DNA of 54,597 bases from Photobacterium galatheae (lineage in GTDB: Bacteria; Pseudomonadota; Gammaproteobacteria; Enterobacterales; Vibrionaceae). The position numbers and the translations under genes are program-made. Where the stretch lies: the NCBI RefSeq assembly GCF_000695255.1, contig NZ_JMIB01000040.1, positions 1 to 54,597 of the forward strand, read 5' to 3'. Within the stretch, counting starts at the first letter, position 1. Each line of letters begins with the position of its first letter. Of the stretch, positions 16,913 to 26,646 are shown in pieces. The notes below the pieces were generated by a model. The model saw only the letters and a list, made by a program, of their open reading frames with translations, made no database searches and was not told the origin of the DNA.

Positions 16913-17270
16913 GCAAATACGTCCTTTGTAGTTTTTTATAGTAATGAACTTATTTGTCTCAGGTTTAAATCACTTATGCAATCCCCTCATTCGACAACAA
17001 TTAGTGCAACTCACTATCTATAGCCAACACAAAGCACATTAATCTACTTTCAGATCTGTTCACATCAGTTCATTCTGAAGATAGCCCCAAAAAAACGATA
17101 AAAAATATCCCTATAAATGATTGATTACATGATAAGAATCGTAACACTGCATACTCCTCAATCAGCGTGCCAGACATTGCTGACTCGCTTCAAATTTTCT
17201 CATTCGTTCGCGCTTCAGATTATGCTTGTAAAGAAAGCACCATAAGTCTGTCTTCAACGCTTGAGCCAAT
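16913..17270. other. Divergent intergenic region, NRAMP-like gene / ydbH
   Basis: A gap of 358 bp, AT-rich at 16925-17150. It must hold promoters for both flanking genes. No convincing ORF, terminator or operator was seen. Confidence 0.5.
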
Positions 17271-20200
17271 ATGTCCTCTGACAACCATGCTGCTGGCAAG
17301 CAAACCCGAACAAGAATATACCTGCGTCGTTTCCGGCGAGGGTTCTTACTGACGCTCGCCATCAGCGCTTGTGTCATCACTGTGATCGCTTTACTCAGCA
17401 CCTTCTGGCTGACCGCACAGGGCATCCAGCTCCATGCCATCTCTGGCATTGGCTTATCGCCACACGGTCTGTCGATCAAACAACTGATCCTCAATATTCA
17501 TGAGACAAAAATTGAACTCAGAAACGTTGTGCTGTCAAAATCGTCCTCCCCGCATCAGGACAAGACTTTCCAGACATCAGATCAACAGCACTGGCGGATT
17601 GAAGCCCAGCACATGAAACTCCGGCCTTCACGTCAACTCAAAAACCAACTCGCTCAGATAAAACTGATTGGGAAAGACGCCACACTGGAGGACGTCTCAT
17701 TCGTCAGCCAGGGCGCACTGGCAAAAGGACACTTTCTTTTTCGCGCAAATACTGCCGTCACCATATTCAATACCCCCGCGTCAGACGCAGGCTACAAGCA
17801 GCGACTTCAGAACATTCAGATAGAAGTCACAACATCACCCAATGTTCAGATCTGGGTTCAGTCAGGCAGCGGCCAGATAAGCGTGCCCGTCCCGATTGCC
17901 AACCGCACAGAAAACTATCCGATAAATTTTCAAGCGCTGAATTTTTCCTTTCAGCACACAGAGACATCCCAACCGTTCCACTTATCCGTGGGTCAGCTCA
18001 TTCCCCAAAAGCCAACAAGTCGCCAGACAACAAGTGAGGAAACAACGAGTAAGAAAACAGCGAGTAAGAAAACAAATCATGAGAGTGTTGAGCAATTAGA
18101 CATCACGTTCGATATTGCATCACCGGCGAATAGCCTCGTCGCTCGTGCTCAGTACATCAACTGGGATCCCACGATATTGCTCATGCAGCCAGCCTCTGAA
18201 AATCCGGTTCAGCCGCAACTCGGGCAACTCACGGCGCTGCTCTATCAGCTTCCCGCAAAACAAATTGATGTCGAACACCTGACCATCCCGGGATACCTGT
18301 CGCAGTCCCGGCTGGCATTCAAGAAAGAACCGGAAGCCACCCGTTTTTCTCTCAATGGCATGCTGGATGCAGGTGTAAAAACATCGCTACCCTTTGATGT
18401 AGATTTCCTTGCATCGGCCAAGCAAACCACATCGTTCTCACTCAAACTTCTGAATGCAGCAGAACAGGATAAGAGACAGAGCATGTTGTTTTCCTGTGAT
18501 GCAGACTGGTTATTTTCTTCTGACATTCCACAGCAAATCGCATGTGAAAGTGACAATGTCACTGACATCATGCGCAAATTCAACATCCGTGGGATTGATA
18601 CCGCAGGTTCAACATCACAGGGACTGACGGTGACTGCGAAACATCACGATTCAGCGCAAGCCCACGCAATAGCAGAAACGAATACCGAACAACCCGACTG
18701 GCATTATGACGTTGAAATTCAGGGGCCTGAACATCTCTCTTTGACATTCCCCGAAGATACTTCTGCCAAAAAAGACGCCTCTGCCAAAAGCAACCATCGC
18801 CTTGAGCAGCATCCGGCTCAGATAAGCATCACGCATGACGGTACCTGGAGATGGGATCTTCGGCTGAATCCCAAGCAAGCACAGATCTCACTCTCTGCAC
18901 AGGAACAGCTCGCGATGACACACTTGATCCCAGAGCTTCAGGCTCTACAAAAACCAACGCCAAAGACCCAAAGCCAGATTGACCTGAAAGCGTTCGCCTG
19001 CCGTATACCATTCTCAGAGCAGTCCAGTCTATTGCGCCTCATCCGCTGTGAAGCTGACACTGCCGTGCAGATCACAGCAGACTATCTCACAGCAGACAAT
19101 CTTGATATTGGGCCAGTCTCAGCGAAAGCACTGAAGGTTTCGCAAAACATTCAGGCACAGATAGCAAACAAGACATTACAGGTGACCGTTTCAGATCTCT
19201 TCGCTCAGGCCGAGCGTATCAACTTACCCGATATAGCAGCGCATCAGAACAATACGCTGAATCGACCCACACTCCGTATCCCAAACATCAGCTTCGTCTC
19301 TTCCTTTGACAACTCTGATGACAGCTCTGCGCCTTTCTCGACGTGGCGAATCGAATCGGACAGACATTCCATCGATCTGAGTGCAGACTTCAGCAGTGTT
19401 CATCCGGTCGACTCAAAAACTATCGCTAAACGCAAACCGAAGCGTATCCCTAAAACGTCACATCAACCGGTTCAACATGCGGCAGGCAATATGACGGTCA
19501 GCCTGAGCCAGTTCCGGGCAGAGTTCAGTCGTCACCAAAGTCATCACCAATGGGCATTGAAAAGTGATTATGATACCGCGCTCTCCTTCAACCTGAATGA
19601 TCAGCACTTCCCTGCTGTAAAGAGCCAAGGTTCACTCACAGCCCAGCCAGAGCAATTCATGATGTCAGGCCGTCTGAGCGCAGCGCAGCGCTCTCCGTTA
19701 CTTCGCTTCAAAATCACGTCAGCCTTGCCATCGGGGAAAACTCGTTTTCAGATTTTTCCGCAGCCACTCACCTTCACCGGTGTGCAAAGCCTCCAGAAAT
19801 TTTACCTGCCTCAGTTCCCTGTCAGGTTGGATCTCAATAATGGCCGCCTGACAGTCATTGCTGATCTCACGCTGGAGAACCAGCTTTGGTCTGGTTCGCT
19901 GGACATCTTCACAGAGCACCTGAATGGTCATTATCAAGACATTCATTTTGCAGATCTGAACCTCTCGCTGACCAGCCTGATTCGCAACAACACGATTCGC
20001 AGTCGTCAACCACTGACACTGCATACGGGGTGGCTCTTTGCGGGAACGCTGTTTCAGGACATTATCCTGAGTGGCGAGTGGAATACCCAAAAGCCTGATT
20101 ACACCCTTCACCGGGTAAGTGCGAGCGTGTTAGGCGGTTACCTCAGTACTCAGAAGGTGAGCAGTTCATCTTTGACGAATATTGATGTCATTCCCTTGCG

Positions 20201-20672
20201 CATTCAGCGTCTCAATCTTAAGAAATTAATGGATTTATTTGACGCAAAAGATATCGAACTCACCGGGATACTGGATGGCATGTTGCCTATCCGCATTCAA
20301 GACGGCAAACCCGTCATCCAAAAAGGGACTTTATTTTCAAGAAGTCCCGGCGGTATTCTTCGCTATCAGCAAGGATCACCCATTGATGAAAATATCAAAT
20401 CTGGCGATACAAACAGCCTCAAAGTCATCGCGGGGATTCTCAGAAATTATCAATACGACTCTCTTGCCATTGATATAGACTATTCAAAGGATGGTCAATT
20501 AAATGCCAGTTCAAGGTTCAAAGGCCATAACCCAGACTTCCTGCATGGCAGACCGGTCAACATCAACCTGAACATACAAGATGACATCCCGGCCCTGATC
20601 AAAACGCTCAACACAATCAATGCCGCTGAGTTCGAGCGCATGTTTGTGAAGCAACTTGGTCTCGAAAAATAG
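17271..20672 (+). CDS. ydbH: YdbH-family AsmA-like intermembrane lipid transport protein
   Basis: 1133 residues, somewhat longer than E. coli YdbH (about 880). One N-terminal inner-membrane anchor (about 24-50) is followed by a very long, beta-rich periplasmic region ending in the YdbH/dicarboxylate-transport-type C-terminal domain (about 900-1130, with LNLKKLMDLFDAKDIELTG). In E. coli YdbH, TamB and YhdP are redundant bridges carrying phospholipids to the outer membrane. Two Lys/Thr/Ser-rich inserts interrupt the fold: tandem TSKKT-type units near residues 245-265 and a KKDASAKSNH stretch near 503-513. First gene of ydbH-ynbE-ydbL. The ribosome binding site is weak. Confidence 0.88.
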   Translation: MSSDNHAAGKQTRTRIYLRRFRRGFLLTLAISACVITVIALLSTFWLTAQGIQLHAISGIGLSPHGLSIKQLILNIHETKIELRNVVLSKSSSPHQDKTFQTSDQQHWRIEAQHMKLRPSRQLKNQLAQIKLIGKDATLEDVSFVSQGALAKGHFLFRANTAVTIFNTPASDAGYKQRLQNIQIEVTTSPNVQIWVQSGSGQISVPVPIANRTENYPINFQALNFSFQHTETSQPFHLSVGQLIPQKPTSRQTTSEETTSKKTASKKTNHESVEQLDITFDIASPANSLVARAQYINWDPTILLMQPASENPVQPQLGQLTALLYQLPAKQIDVEHLTIPGYLSQSRLAFKKEPEATRFSLNGMLDAGVKTSLPFDVDFLASAKQTTSFSLKLLNAAEQDKRQSMLFSCDADWLFSSDIPQQIACESDNVTDIMRKFNIRGIDTAGSTSQGLTVTAKHHDSAQAHAIAETNTEQPDWHYDVEIQGPEHLSLTFPEDTSAKKDASAKSNHRLEQHPAQISITHDGTWRWDLRLNPKQAQISLSAQEQLAMTHLIPELQALQKPTPKTQSQIDLKAFACRIPFSEQSSLLRLIRCEADTAVQITADYLTADNLDIGPVSAKALKVSQNIQAQIANKTLQVTVSDLFAQAERINLPDIAAHQNNTLNRPTLRIPNISFVSSFDNSDDSSAPFSTWRIESDRHSIDLSADFSSVHPVDSKTIAKRKPKRIPKTSHQPVQHAAGNMTVSLSQFRAEFSRHQSHHQWALKSDYDTALSFNLNDQHFPAVKSQGSLTAQPEQFMMSGRLSAAQRSPLLRFKITSALPSGKTRFQIFPQPLTFTGVQSLQKFYLPQFPVRLDLNNGRLTVIADLTLENQLWSGSLDIFTEHLNGHYQDIHFADLNLSLTSLIRNNTIRSRQPLTLHTGWLFAGTLFQDIILSGEWNTQKPDYTLHRVSASVLGGYLSTQKVSSSSLTNIDVIPLRIQRLNLKKLMDLFDAKDIELTGILDGMLPIRIQDGKPVIQKGTLFSRSPGGILRYQQGSPIDENIKSGDTNSLKVIAGILRNYQYDSLAIDIDYSKDGQLNASSRFKGHNPDFLHGRPVNINLNIQDDIPALIKTLNTINAAEFERMFVKQLGLEK

Positions 20673-20719
20673 ATTTTGCGCTGAAATTTGTTGCAAATGA
20701 CTTGAAAAGGTCGAAGCCC

Positions 20720-20935
20720 ATGGATATTCAGTTAAAGTATTACTGCATGACAGGCTGTTTGGCAGCAATACTCATCCTCACAGCTTTTGGGGTGACTGGC
20801 TGTACACCAACAGTTCAGGTTGCTGCGTCGGATAAACCGATTGAAGTCAATCTGAATGTCAAAATTGAACATGAAATTCGTATTAAAGTTGATAAGGAAA
20901 TTGATGACCTATTCAGTGATGACGAAGTCTTCTGA
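20720..20935 (+). CDS. ynbE: YnbE-family outer-membrane lipoprotein
   Basis: A 71-residue lipoprotein. The ATG at 20720 has AAAAGG 9 nt upstream. A hydrophobic signal ends in the lipobox VTGC, predicting lipidation. The mature part is short: TPTVQVAASDKPIEVNLNVK and an acidic/basic end. YnbE of E. coli caps the YdbH bridge at the outer membrane by beta-strand stacking, and the conserved beta-forming core here fits. It sits 47 bp after ydbH and 18 bp before ydbL, in one operon. Confidence 0.88.
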   Translation: MDIQLKYYCMTGCLAAILILTAFGVTGCTPTVQVAASDKPIEVNLNVKIEHEIRIKVDKEIDDLFSDDEVF

Positions 20936-20953
20936 CAAGGCGGGGAGTCAGTC

Positions 20954-21277
20954 ATGAAACGTTTGCTGACCTATGTTGCCATTCTCTTCTTTTGTGCCAA
21001 TGTGCTTGCGATTGATTTGCAGCAAGCCAAGGCGCAAGGGCTCGTCGGTGAAGCGAATACAGGGTATGTTGCCGCCGTGACACTGTCACCATCCACTGAA
21101 GTTCGTCAGCTGATTCAACAAGTCAACACAGAACGCAAAGAGAGCTATCAACGTATTGCTGTTTCTCACGGGCTCACCGTGTCTGAAGTCTCACGCCTCG
21201 CCTACAAAAAAGCAATCGACAGAACCGAACCGGGCCATTTTTACCAGAATGCCAGCGGGCTCTGGGTGAAAAAATAG
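20954..21277 (+). CDS. ydbL: YdbL-family periplasmic protein (DUF1318)
   Basis: 107 residues with a cleavable signal peptide (MKRLLTYVAILFFCANVLA). The mature DUF1318 domain includes LQQAKAQGLVGEANTGYVAA and VNTERKESYQRIAVSHGLTV, both family hallmarks. YdbL modulates assembly of the YdbH-YnbE bridge in E. coli. GGGGAG lies about 8 nt before the ATG. The stop codon is embedded in the operon terminator. Confidence 0.92.
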   Translation: MKRLLTYVAILFFCANVLAIDLQQAKAQGLVGEANTGYVAAVTLSPSTEVRQLIQQVNTERKESYQRIAVSHGLTVSEVSRLAYKKAIDRTEPGHFYQNASGLWVKK

Positions 21278-21319
21278 CTGCTGACACGACAATGGCTTCC
21301 CGTTGAGCTGCTATTTTTT
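21269..21319 (+). terminator. Terminator of the ydbH-ynbE-ydbL operon
   Basis: AAAAAATAGC (21269-21278), which includes the ydbL stop, pairs with GCTATTTTTT (21310-21319), and the T-run continues to 21320. The loop is large, about 31 nt. Confidence 0.65.
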
Positions 21320-21397
21320 TGCAAACAACCTTTCAACACTCAGATCTGGCAGTGAATTTCAGCGACAGAACAGGGTATACTTCAGCCACCATTTCTT

Positions 21398-22372
21398 ATG
21401 TGCTGCCCAAACATGTTGTTTCAATCTGCTTTCGTCAGACAACAGATCACCCGCTATCCGATTTTCTGGCTTAGTGCCCTGGTCTGTCTCGTCCCTATCA
21501 TCAACTCACCGGTTGCTCTGATTCTTGGATTTTCGCTCGCAACCTTAGGGCTGGTGCCGACAGACATTCCGATTGCGACGATCACCAAACAACTCCTTTC
21601 CGCCGCGATTATTGGTTTGGGATTCGGCATTCAGCTGGATGTCGCCCTTGAAGCCAGTCAGTCAGGTCTTGGATTAATCCTGGCATCAATTGTTCTGACG
21701 CTACTCATGGGTGCATTGCTGACTCGCCTGTTTAAAATGGATAAAAAAACAGGTCATTTGATTGCTTCAGGAACTGCTATCTGCGGCGGGAGTGCTATTG
21801 CCGCTGTCTCTCCCGCCATACAGGCCAATAGCCACCAGACATCACTGGCATTGGCGACTGTTTTTATTCTGAATTCCATCGCCCTTTTTATTTTCCCAAC
21901 CATCGGTCATCTGCTGAGCCTGTCTCAGCATGAATTTGGCATGTGGGCTGCCATTGCCATTCATGATACCTCATCGGTTGTCGGGGCAGCGGGGGCCTAT
22001 GGCGATGAAGCTCTGATCACGGCCACGACACTCAAGCTTGCCCGGGCACTCTGGATTATTCCACTGGCCTTTCTGAGCGCCTTGTTCTTCAAGAGCAAAG
22101 AGAACAAGCTCTCAGTACCCATGTTTATTCTGTACTACTGTGTTGCCATCGGCATCGCACATTGGCTGCCGCAGTTCAAAGAACTCTACCAAGTCATCTT
22201 TTCGCTCTCGAAGCGTGTCCTGGTCGTTTGTCTGTTTATGATTGGGGCTGGTATTACGGTACAGAAATTGCGCGCTGCGGGAGCAAAACCGCTCTTACTC
22301 GGGGTTCTGCTTTGGCTGACAATCGGTTGTGGGTCACTGCTGGCGATATTGTCTGGTTTGACTGGCAGTTAA
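21398..22372 (+). CDS. YeiH-family putative sulfate exporter (UPF0324)
   Basis: A 324-residue inner-membrane protein of the YeiH/UPF0324 (PSE) family with about ten TM helices. Recognisable segments are LLSAAIIGLGFGIQLD, LIASGTAICGGSAIAAVSPA and AAIAIHDTSSVVGAA, the last two being the most conserved in the family. Some relatives export sulfate or sulfonate breakdown products; the substrate here is unproven. Starts at 21398 and 21413 are both possible and neither has a clear ribosome binding site. It faces a convergent small membrane-protein gene. Confidence 0.88.
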   Translation: MCCPNMLFQSAFVRQQITRYPIFWLSALVCLVPIINSPVALILGFSLATLGLVPTDIPIATITKQLLSAAIIGLGFGIQLDVALEASQSGLGLILASIVLTLLMGALLTRLFKMDKKTGHLIASGTAICGGSAIAAVSPAIQANSHQTSLALATVFILNSIALFIFPTIGHLLSLSQHEFGMWAAIAIHDTSSVVGAAGAYGDEALITATTLKLARALWIIPLAFLSALFFKSKENKLSVPMFILYYCVAIGIAHWLPQFKELYQVIFSLSKRVLVVCLFMIGAGITVQKLRAAGAKPLLLGVLLWLTIGCGSLLAILSGLTGS

Positions 22373-22400
22373 TCGATATCAAAAGGTTCGGGCGACTGCC

Positions 22401-22559
22401 TTAATTCTGGTTGCTTTTACGCCATGCCGTTCGGGCAACCAGAGCAAAGAGTAACGAAAAAGCAGTCAGGCTCAGCAAGGCACTCCATAGACCAGTGGTC
22501 ATCAGCGACCCCATCGTCAGCGCCAATACAACCACAACCCATTTCACTTTCTTGTCCAT
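22401..22559 (-). CDS. Small membrane protein (52 aa)
   Basis: Direct translation gives 52 residues starting MDKKVKWVVVVLALTMGSLM. Two hydrophobic stretches (about 7-21 and 24-42) with a basic N-terminus and a basic C-terminal tail (RTAWRKSNQ) suggest a two-helix membrane protein. An AAGTGAAG-type ribosome binding site lies just upstream of the ATG. The gene is convergent with the YeiH-type exporter, 28 bp from its stop. No family was recognised and no function is proposed. Confidence 0.65.
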   Translation of the reverse strand: MDKKVKWVVVVLALTMGSLMTTGLWSALLSLTAFSLLFALVARTAWRKSNQN

Positions 22560-22782
22560 CTGCTTCACTTCTTTGCCTCTTTACATCAACACATTATTGT
22601 TGATACGCACTGAAGCGGGAAAATACCCTTTCACACTAAGAAAGCAGGATTTGTTATAACCAAAAGTAGTTAAGGGAATTTTCTTATTTCAATCACATTG
22701 CATCAAGAAGCGTTTCTTCAGTTTTCACACTTTCGTCTAGGATAAAAGTAGCCATATTTAACTGTCCGAGGAGCGCTCTGTT

Positions 22783-23718
22783 ATGCGGCGATTTGAAAAC
22801 ATTCTTTACATCAGCGACGGCATTCAGGATGAAACACAAGGGCTTCAACAAGCGCTTAGCCTGGCGAGCGCCTTTCAGGGCAAACTGACCATACTTATCA
22901 CTTACCCGGATTTACCCGAAACGCTGGACAGTTATCAGGCAAACTGGGAACAGGCGCTCATTGAGAAAACCAAACATTTCGTGAAACAGGCCAAAACCAG
23001 ATTACCTCCCCAGACAGCTAGCCTCATGCCAGTGATCATGGTGAAAAGCAGTCAGATCCCGGCGACACTGGTGATACAGAGTGTTCTTCGTGAAGATTTT
23101 GATCTGGTGATTAAAACCGCAGCACTCACGCAGCCTGACAGCGGATTAAAAGCGCTGGACATGGAACTGCTTCGTCAGTGTCCCTGCCCCGTCTGGTTAT
23201 GCAGACCCATCGCTCACCCGCAGAAACAGGTTCATGTCGCTGTGGCCATTGATGCAGACAGCGACAGTCAGGCCGAAACGGATCTCGATATCGCACTGTT
23301 GCAAACAGCACGTCTCCTGGCCAATGACTGTGACGGAAGTTTGACGGTCATCTCCTGCTGGAATTTTCCTTACGAGGAAATTTCCAGTAATCCATTTATT
23401 CATGTCCCAGAATCTGAACTCGAACAATCCATACAACGCACTGAAACAAAACACCTCGACAAATTTAATGCACTGTTAGCACTTTCTGGCATCACTGGCC
23501 CAATCAAGACCTGTCATCCCAAAGGTCTGCCTCAACACTGTATTCCGGACATTATCGCTCAAGAAGCGATTGAATTGCTGGTCATGGGGACTGTGGCCAG
23601 AACAGGCATTCCCGGTTTTATCATGGGGAATACTGCTGAAGACATTGTACAAAACACACGTTGTTCAATCCTTGCCCTCAAACCCAAGGGCTTTGTTACC
23701 GACATCAAAGCTTATTAA
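22783..23718 (+). CDS. Tandem universal stress protein (UspE-like)
   Basis: 311 residues made of two Usp domains (about 1-145 and 150-305), the same architecture as E. coli UspE (316). The second domain ends in the classic nucleotide-loop motif VMGTVARTGIPGFIMGNTAE, matching the G-2x-G-9x-G(S/T) pattern; the first half has lost it. Such proteins respond to starvation, oxidants or anaerobiosis in the cytoplasm. CGAGGAG lies about 8-10 nt before the ATG. It is solitary, with a hairpin shared with the convergent chitinase gene. Confidence 0.9.
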   Translation: MRRFENILYISDGIQDETQGLQQALSLASAFQGKLTILITYPDLPETLDSYQANWEQALIEKTKHFVKQAKTRLPPQTASLMPVIMVKSSQIPATLVIQSVLREDFDLVIKTAALTQPDSGLKALDMELLRQCPCPVWLCRPIAHPQKQVHVAVAIDADSDSQAETDLDIALLQTARLLANDCDGSLTVISCWNFPYEEISSNPFIHVPESELEQSIQRTETKHLDKFNALLALSGITGPIKTCHPKGLPQHCIPDIIAQEAIELLVMGTVARTGIPGFIMGNTAEDIVQNTRCSILALKPKGFVTDIKAY

Positions 23719-23762
23719 TTCAGGCTGAATATCAGGACAAAATCAGCACACCAGACAGAACA

Positions 23763-23783
23763 ACGGGCTGAACACCAGCCCGT
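23763..23783. terminator. Bidirectional hairpin between usp and chitinase
   Basis: ACGGGCTG (23763-23770), loop AACAC, CAGCCCGT (23776-23783). It lies between two convergent stops. T-runs on both sides are weak. Confidence 0.6.
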
Positions 23784-23811
23784 GATTCATTTTCAAAATG
23801 GCTTGGCTTCA

Positions 23812-26352
23812 TTACTGAGCGTTCATAGCATCCAGCTTCGCCCCGACAGGACCAGAGAAATTATAGCCATCATGTTTGTCCCAATTAATTGACCAGGTCA
23901 TAACACCACCATAGTTCGGGTAATTGAAAGCAGGAACCACAGCGCCACAATGGATTCCGACAGTCAGACAGTCCAGGGCATCCAGAATATTCTGTGTGGG
24001 CGCCTGACCCGAATTGGCGGAACTTGGGCCAGATGGCAGACCGATCGCGACCTGATCATCACGCAATGGCGCAAACTGCTCACCATTTGCCAGCGTGAAC
24101 CCTTCAATCAACATCTTTGACTGAGCGACCATCATATCAACTGAACCTTCAGGTGCTGCGCCTGTGGTATAAGGGTTTGGTAATCCACCATTGTTGTACA
24201 ACTGAACATGCAGCAAATCCAGAGTTCCACGCAGCGCGTTAATCAATGGAATGTAAGCCCCCCAAATTCCAGAGTAAGCCACCATGCCACCCTGAACATA
24301 AGGGTGCTCCGGTGCCATCGTCAGGTACATATCGCCACCCATATTGGCTTCTATCTGTTTCAGCGCACGCGGGAGTCTCGCCTGAATTTGCGACCCGTGA
24401 ACCATGTTTGAACCACTTTCCAGATCGATATCCAGGCCATCAAATCCCCATTCATTGATAATCGCTGTCAGACTTGAAACAAAATGAGCTTCATCAGCAT
24501 CCGTATTGAGGGTAATCGTGCCTTCAGCGCCCCCCAGCGACAAGACAAACTTCTTCCCTTGCGCCTGAAGTGCTGCCATATCCTGTTTAAACGTTTGTGG
24601 ATCCAACGCCGGACAACTGCTATGAATATCACCACTGTACAAATTGAAATGCACTGTACCGTTACTGCTGCGATCATTCTCAGCAAAAGCAATATCAATC
24701 ACGTCCCAGGCATCCGACATCTCGCTGAGATTCATTGGGCATCCAGCGCCATTGACAAAGTTATGCCAGTAACCAATTAACTGATGTTTTTTCGCAGATT
24801 GTGCCAACACGTTTACTGTGGCAGCCGAAGAGATCACACTCAACCCACTGGCATCAATGGCTTTGGCAGACACGGTATAACTCCCGACTGCGCCCGGTGT
24901 CCAGTTGATGCTGTATGGTGAGGTTTTATCGGTTGCGATCACCGAACCATTCACCAGAAATTCAACCTGACTGACCGTGCTGTTCAGCGAAGCGGCATCG
25001 GCAGAAACAACAACCGACTTCCCAAGACCGACCGCTGTTCCGGATGCCGGAGAAGTCAGTGTCACCACCAAAGGTGCATCACTGACATTGACCAGCACAC
25101 CCGCGTGACCGGTATTGCCCTCATTATCGGTTGCGACCGCAGAAAGATTGACGGCACCGACACCCGTCGCCGTCCATGACGCTGAATAAGGTGCTGAAGT
25201 GTCAACGCCCAGACTCTGACCCGCCACAAAGAATTCAACCTGCGTCACGGCACCATCTGCATCTGTTGCATCCACCGCCAAAGTGACAGCGTCACCCTGA
25301 AGGACAGTTGCATGATCAACAGGGGTGGTAAATGTCACGGTCGGCACCACTGTACAAATCCCCTGCGCTGTCCAGGCATCCGCCCAATACAACCCGGATC
25401 CTGGCTCGTAAGCCCACGCAGAATCCGAAGAACACCAGCCCGCGACATCGCAACGGTATTTGTCATTCAAGTTCTGAACGATATCGCCTGCCTGATAGCT
25501 GGTTCCCGCTTTGTAAACCGGCACACCAGCACATCCACCAGACGAAGAACCTGAAACCGCAACAGTCACCACAGCACTCCAGGTGACCGCGCCTGCATCA
25601 TCGATCGCTTTAGATTTGAATTGATGGATACCGGTCGTTGCTGTCCAGTTCACCTGAAAAGGTTCTGCATTTGCTGAACCCACCAACTGATCATCAACAT
25701 AAAATTCAACCGCAGTGACTGTGCCATCCTGATCAACTGCATTCGCACTCAGCGTGACCACGTCACTTTCAGCAATTTGCGAAGACGCGGTCGGGTTCGT
25801 TACTGTCACACTCGGTGGCTGATTATTCCCTTCAGCTTTCACGAAAACAGACACAGAGTCCGAACGACTGGCTCCCTGATTATCCGTGACAACAGCCGTG
25901 ACTGTATGGTTACCTTCAACCGTATTCCATGAGGCAGAATACGGCGCTGTGTCATCATTACCTATAACACGACCATTCACCTGGAAAGTAACATCTGCCA
26001 CTTGACCGTCACTGTCCGATGCATCTGCAGTCAGCGTGATGGTCTGATTCACGCCAAACTGTGCATTGTTCAACGGAGATGTCAGTGTCACCGTTGGGGG
26101 TTGATTCCCTCCGGCCACATCACAGGCACCAAGCGAAGACCACTCTTCATAAGGATCAGAATACTGGACCGGGTCTTTGCCCTGGTTCCACCAGTTCGCT
26201 TGGTAAGCGTGATTCTGGTGCTGGACCTGAGCACCACCTTGATAAGCCGCATCATTGGCCCATACTGCTAAAGAAGTACAATCAACAGCATAAGCAGAAA
26301 GTGGGCTGCCGAGCCCAACCACGACAGCTGTCTGAATCAGAGTTTTACGCAT
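23812..26352 (-). CDS. Multidomain GH18 chitinase
   Basis: 846 residues, secreted. Order: signal peptide (1-22, ending SAYA), CBM5/12 chitin-binding module (24-77, AYQANWWNQGKDP), Ig-like modules 1 and 2 (79-270), a second chitin-binding-like Cys-rich module (273-333), Ig-like modules 3 and 4 (334-517), and the GH18 catalytic barrel (about 520-846). The active-site signature DxxDxDxE is intact as DGLDIDLE, with the Glu as proton donor. The enzyme hydrolyses chitin outside the cell, supplying N-acetylglucosamine. The Ig-like repeats each start with a PPxVTxTxP-like motif and act as spacers. It is monocistronic. Confidence 0.95.
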   Translation of the reverse strand: MRKTLIQTAVVVGLGSPLSAYAVDCTSLAVWANDAAYQGGAQVQHQNHAYQANWWNQGKDPVQYSDPYEEWSSLGACDVAGGNQPPTVTLTSPLNNAQFGVNQTITLTADASDSDGQVADVTFQVNGRVIGNDDTAPYSASWNTVEGNHTVTAVVTDNQGASRSDSVSVFVKAEGNNQPPSVTVTNPTASSQIAESDVVTLSANAVDQDGTVTAVEFYVDDQLVGSANAEPFQVNWTATTGIHQFKSKAIDDAGAVTWSAVVTVAVSGSSSGGCAGVPVYKAGTSYQAGDIVQNLNDKYRCDVAGWCSSDSAWAYEPGSGLYWADAWTAQGICTVVPTVTFTTPVDHATVLQGDAVTLAVDATDADGAVTQVEFFVAGQSLGVDTSAPYSASWTATGVGAVNLSAVATDNEGNTGHAGVLVNVSDAPLVVTLTSPASGTAVGLGKSVVVSADAASLNSTVSQVEFLVNGSVIATDKTSPYSINWTPGAVGSYTVSAKAIDASGLSVISSAATVNVLAQSAKKHQLIGYWHNFVNGAGCPMNLSEMSDAWDVIDIAFAENDRSSNGTVHFNLYSGDIHSSCPALDPQTFKQDMAALQAQGKKFVLSLGGAEGTITLNTDADEAHFVSSLTAIINEWGFDGLDIDLESGSNMVHGSQIQARLPRALKQIEANMGGDMYLTMAPEHPYVQGGMVAYSGIWGAYIPLINALRGTLDLLHVQLYNNGGLPNPYTTGAAPEGSVDMMVAQSKMLIEGFTLANGEQFAPLRDDQVAIGLPSGPSSANSGQAPTQNILDALDCLTVGIHCGAVVPAFNYPNYGGVMTWSINWDKHDGYNFSGPVGAKLDAMNAQ

Positions 26353-26646
26353 GATGAACGTCCTATTCTCTCAAACGGATAGATATCCTAAAAAAGATAT
26401 TTGCTTCATTTGGCGAGCAAATTATGCGTAATCATCATGAACGACTTTCTATATGATGATAAATAAGACAAAAATAAATTTGTGTATTCCTTAAGCAACT
26501 CTCAGTTTCACACGAAGCGAGATGGCTTTCCGACAGCCAATTAGGTATGTGGATCACGATTTGTGATGGGGAATGGGAATGCAGAAAGGTCTGAAAAGAA
26601 TAAAGGATGGTCAGACTGACCACCCTTTTTCTGTTTGGAAAAATAA
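26353..26646. other. Upstream region of the chitinase gene
   Basis: A 294-bp gap, AT-rich, holding the chitinase promoter and leader on its left side and the antiporter terminator on its right. No ORF is supported. No known chitin-response operator could be identified by eye. Confidence 0.4.
26604..26633 (-). terminator. Terminator of the cation antiporter gene
   Basis: A hairpin built on TGGTCA and TGACCA, flanked by GGA and CCC, about 15-40 bp past the leftward stop. Read leftward it is followed by TTTATTCTTTT. Confidence 0.75.

Noticed and set aside
17162..17494. 110-codon leftward frame near the ydbH start
   Set aside because: Overlaps the true YdbH N-terminus antisense and looks random, Arg-rich.
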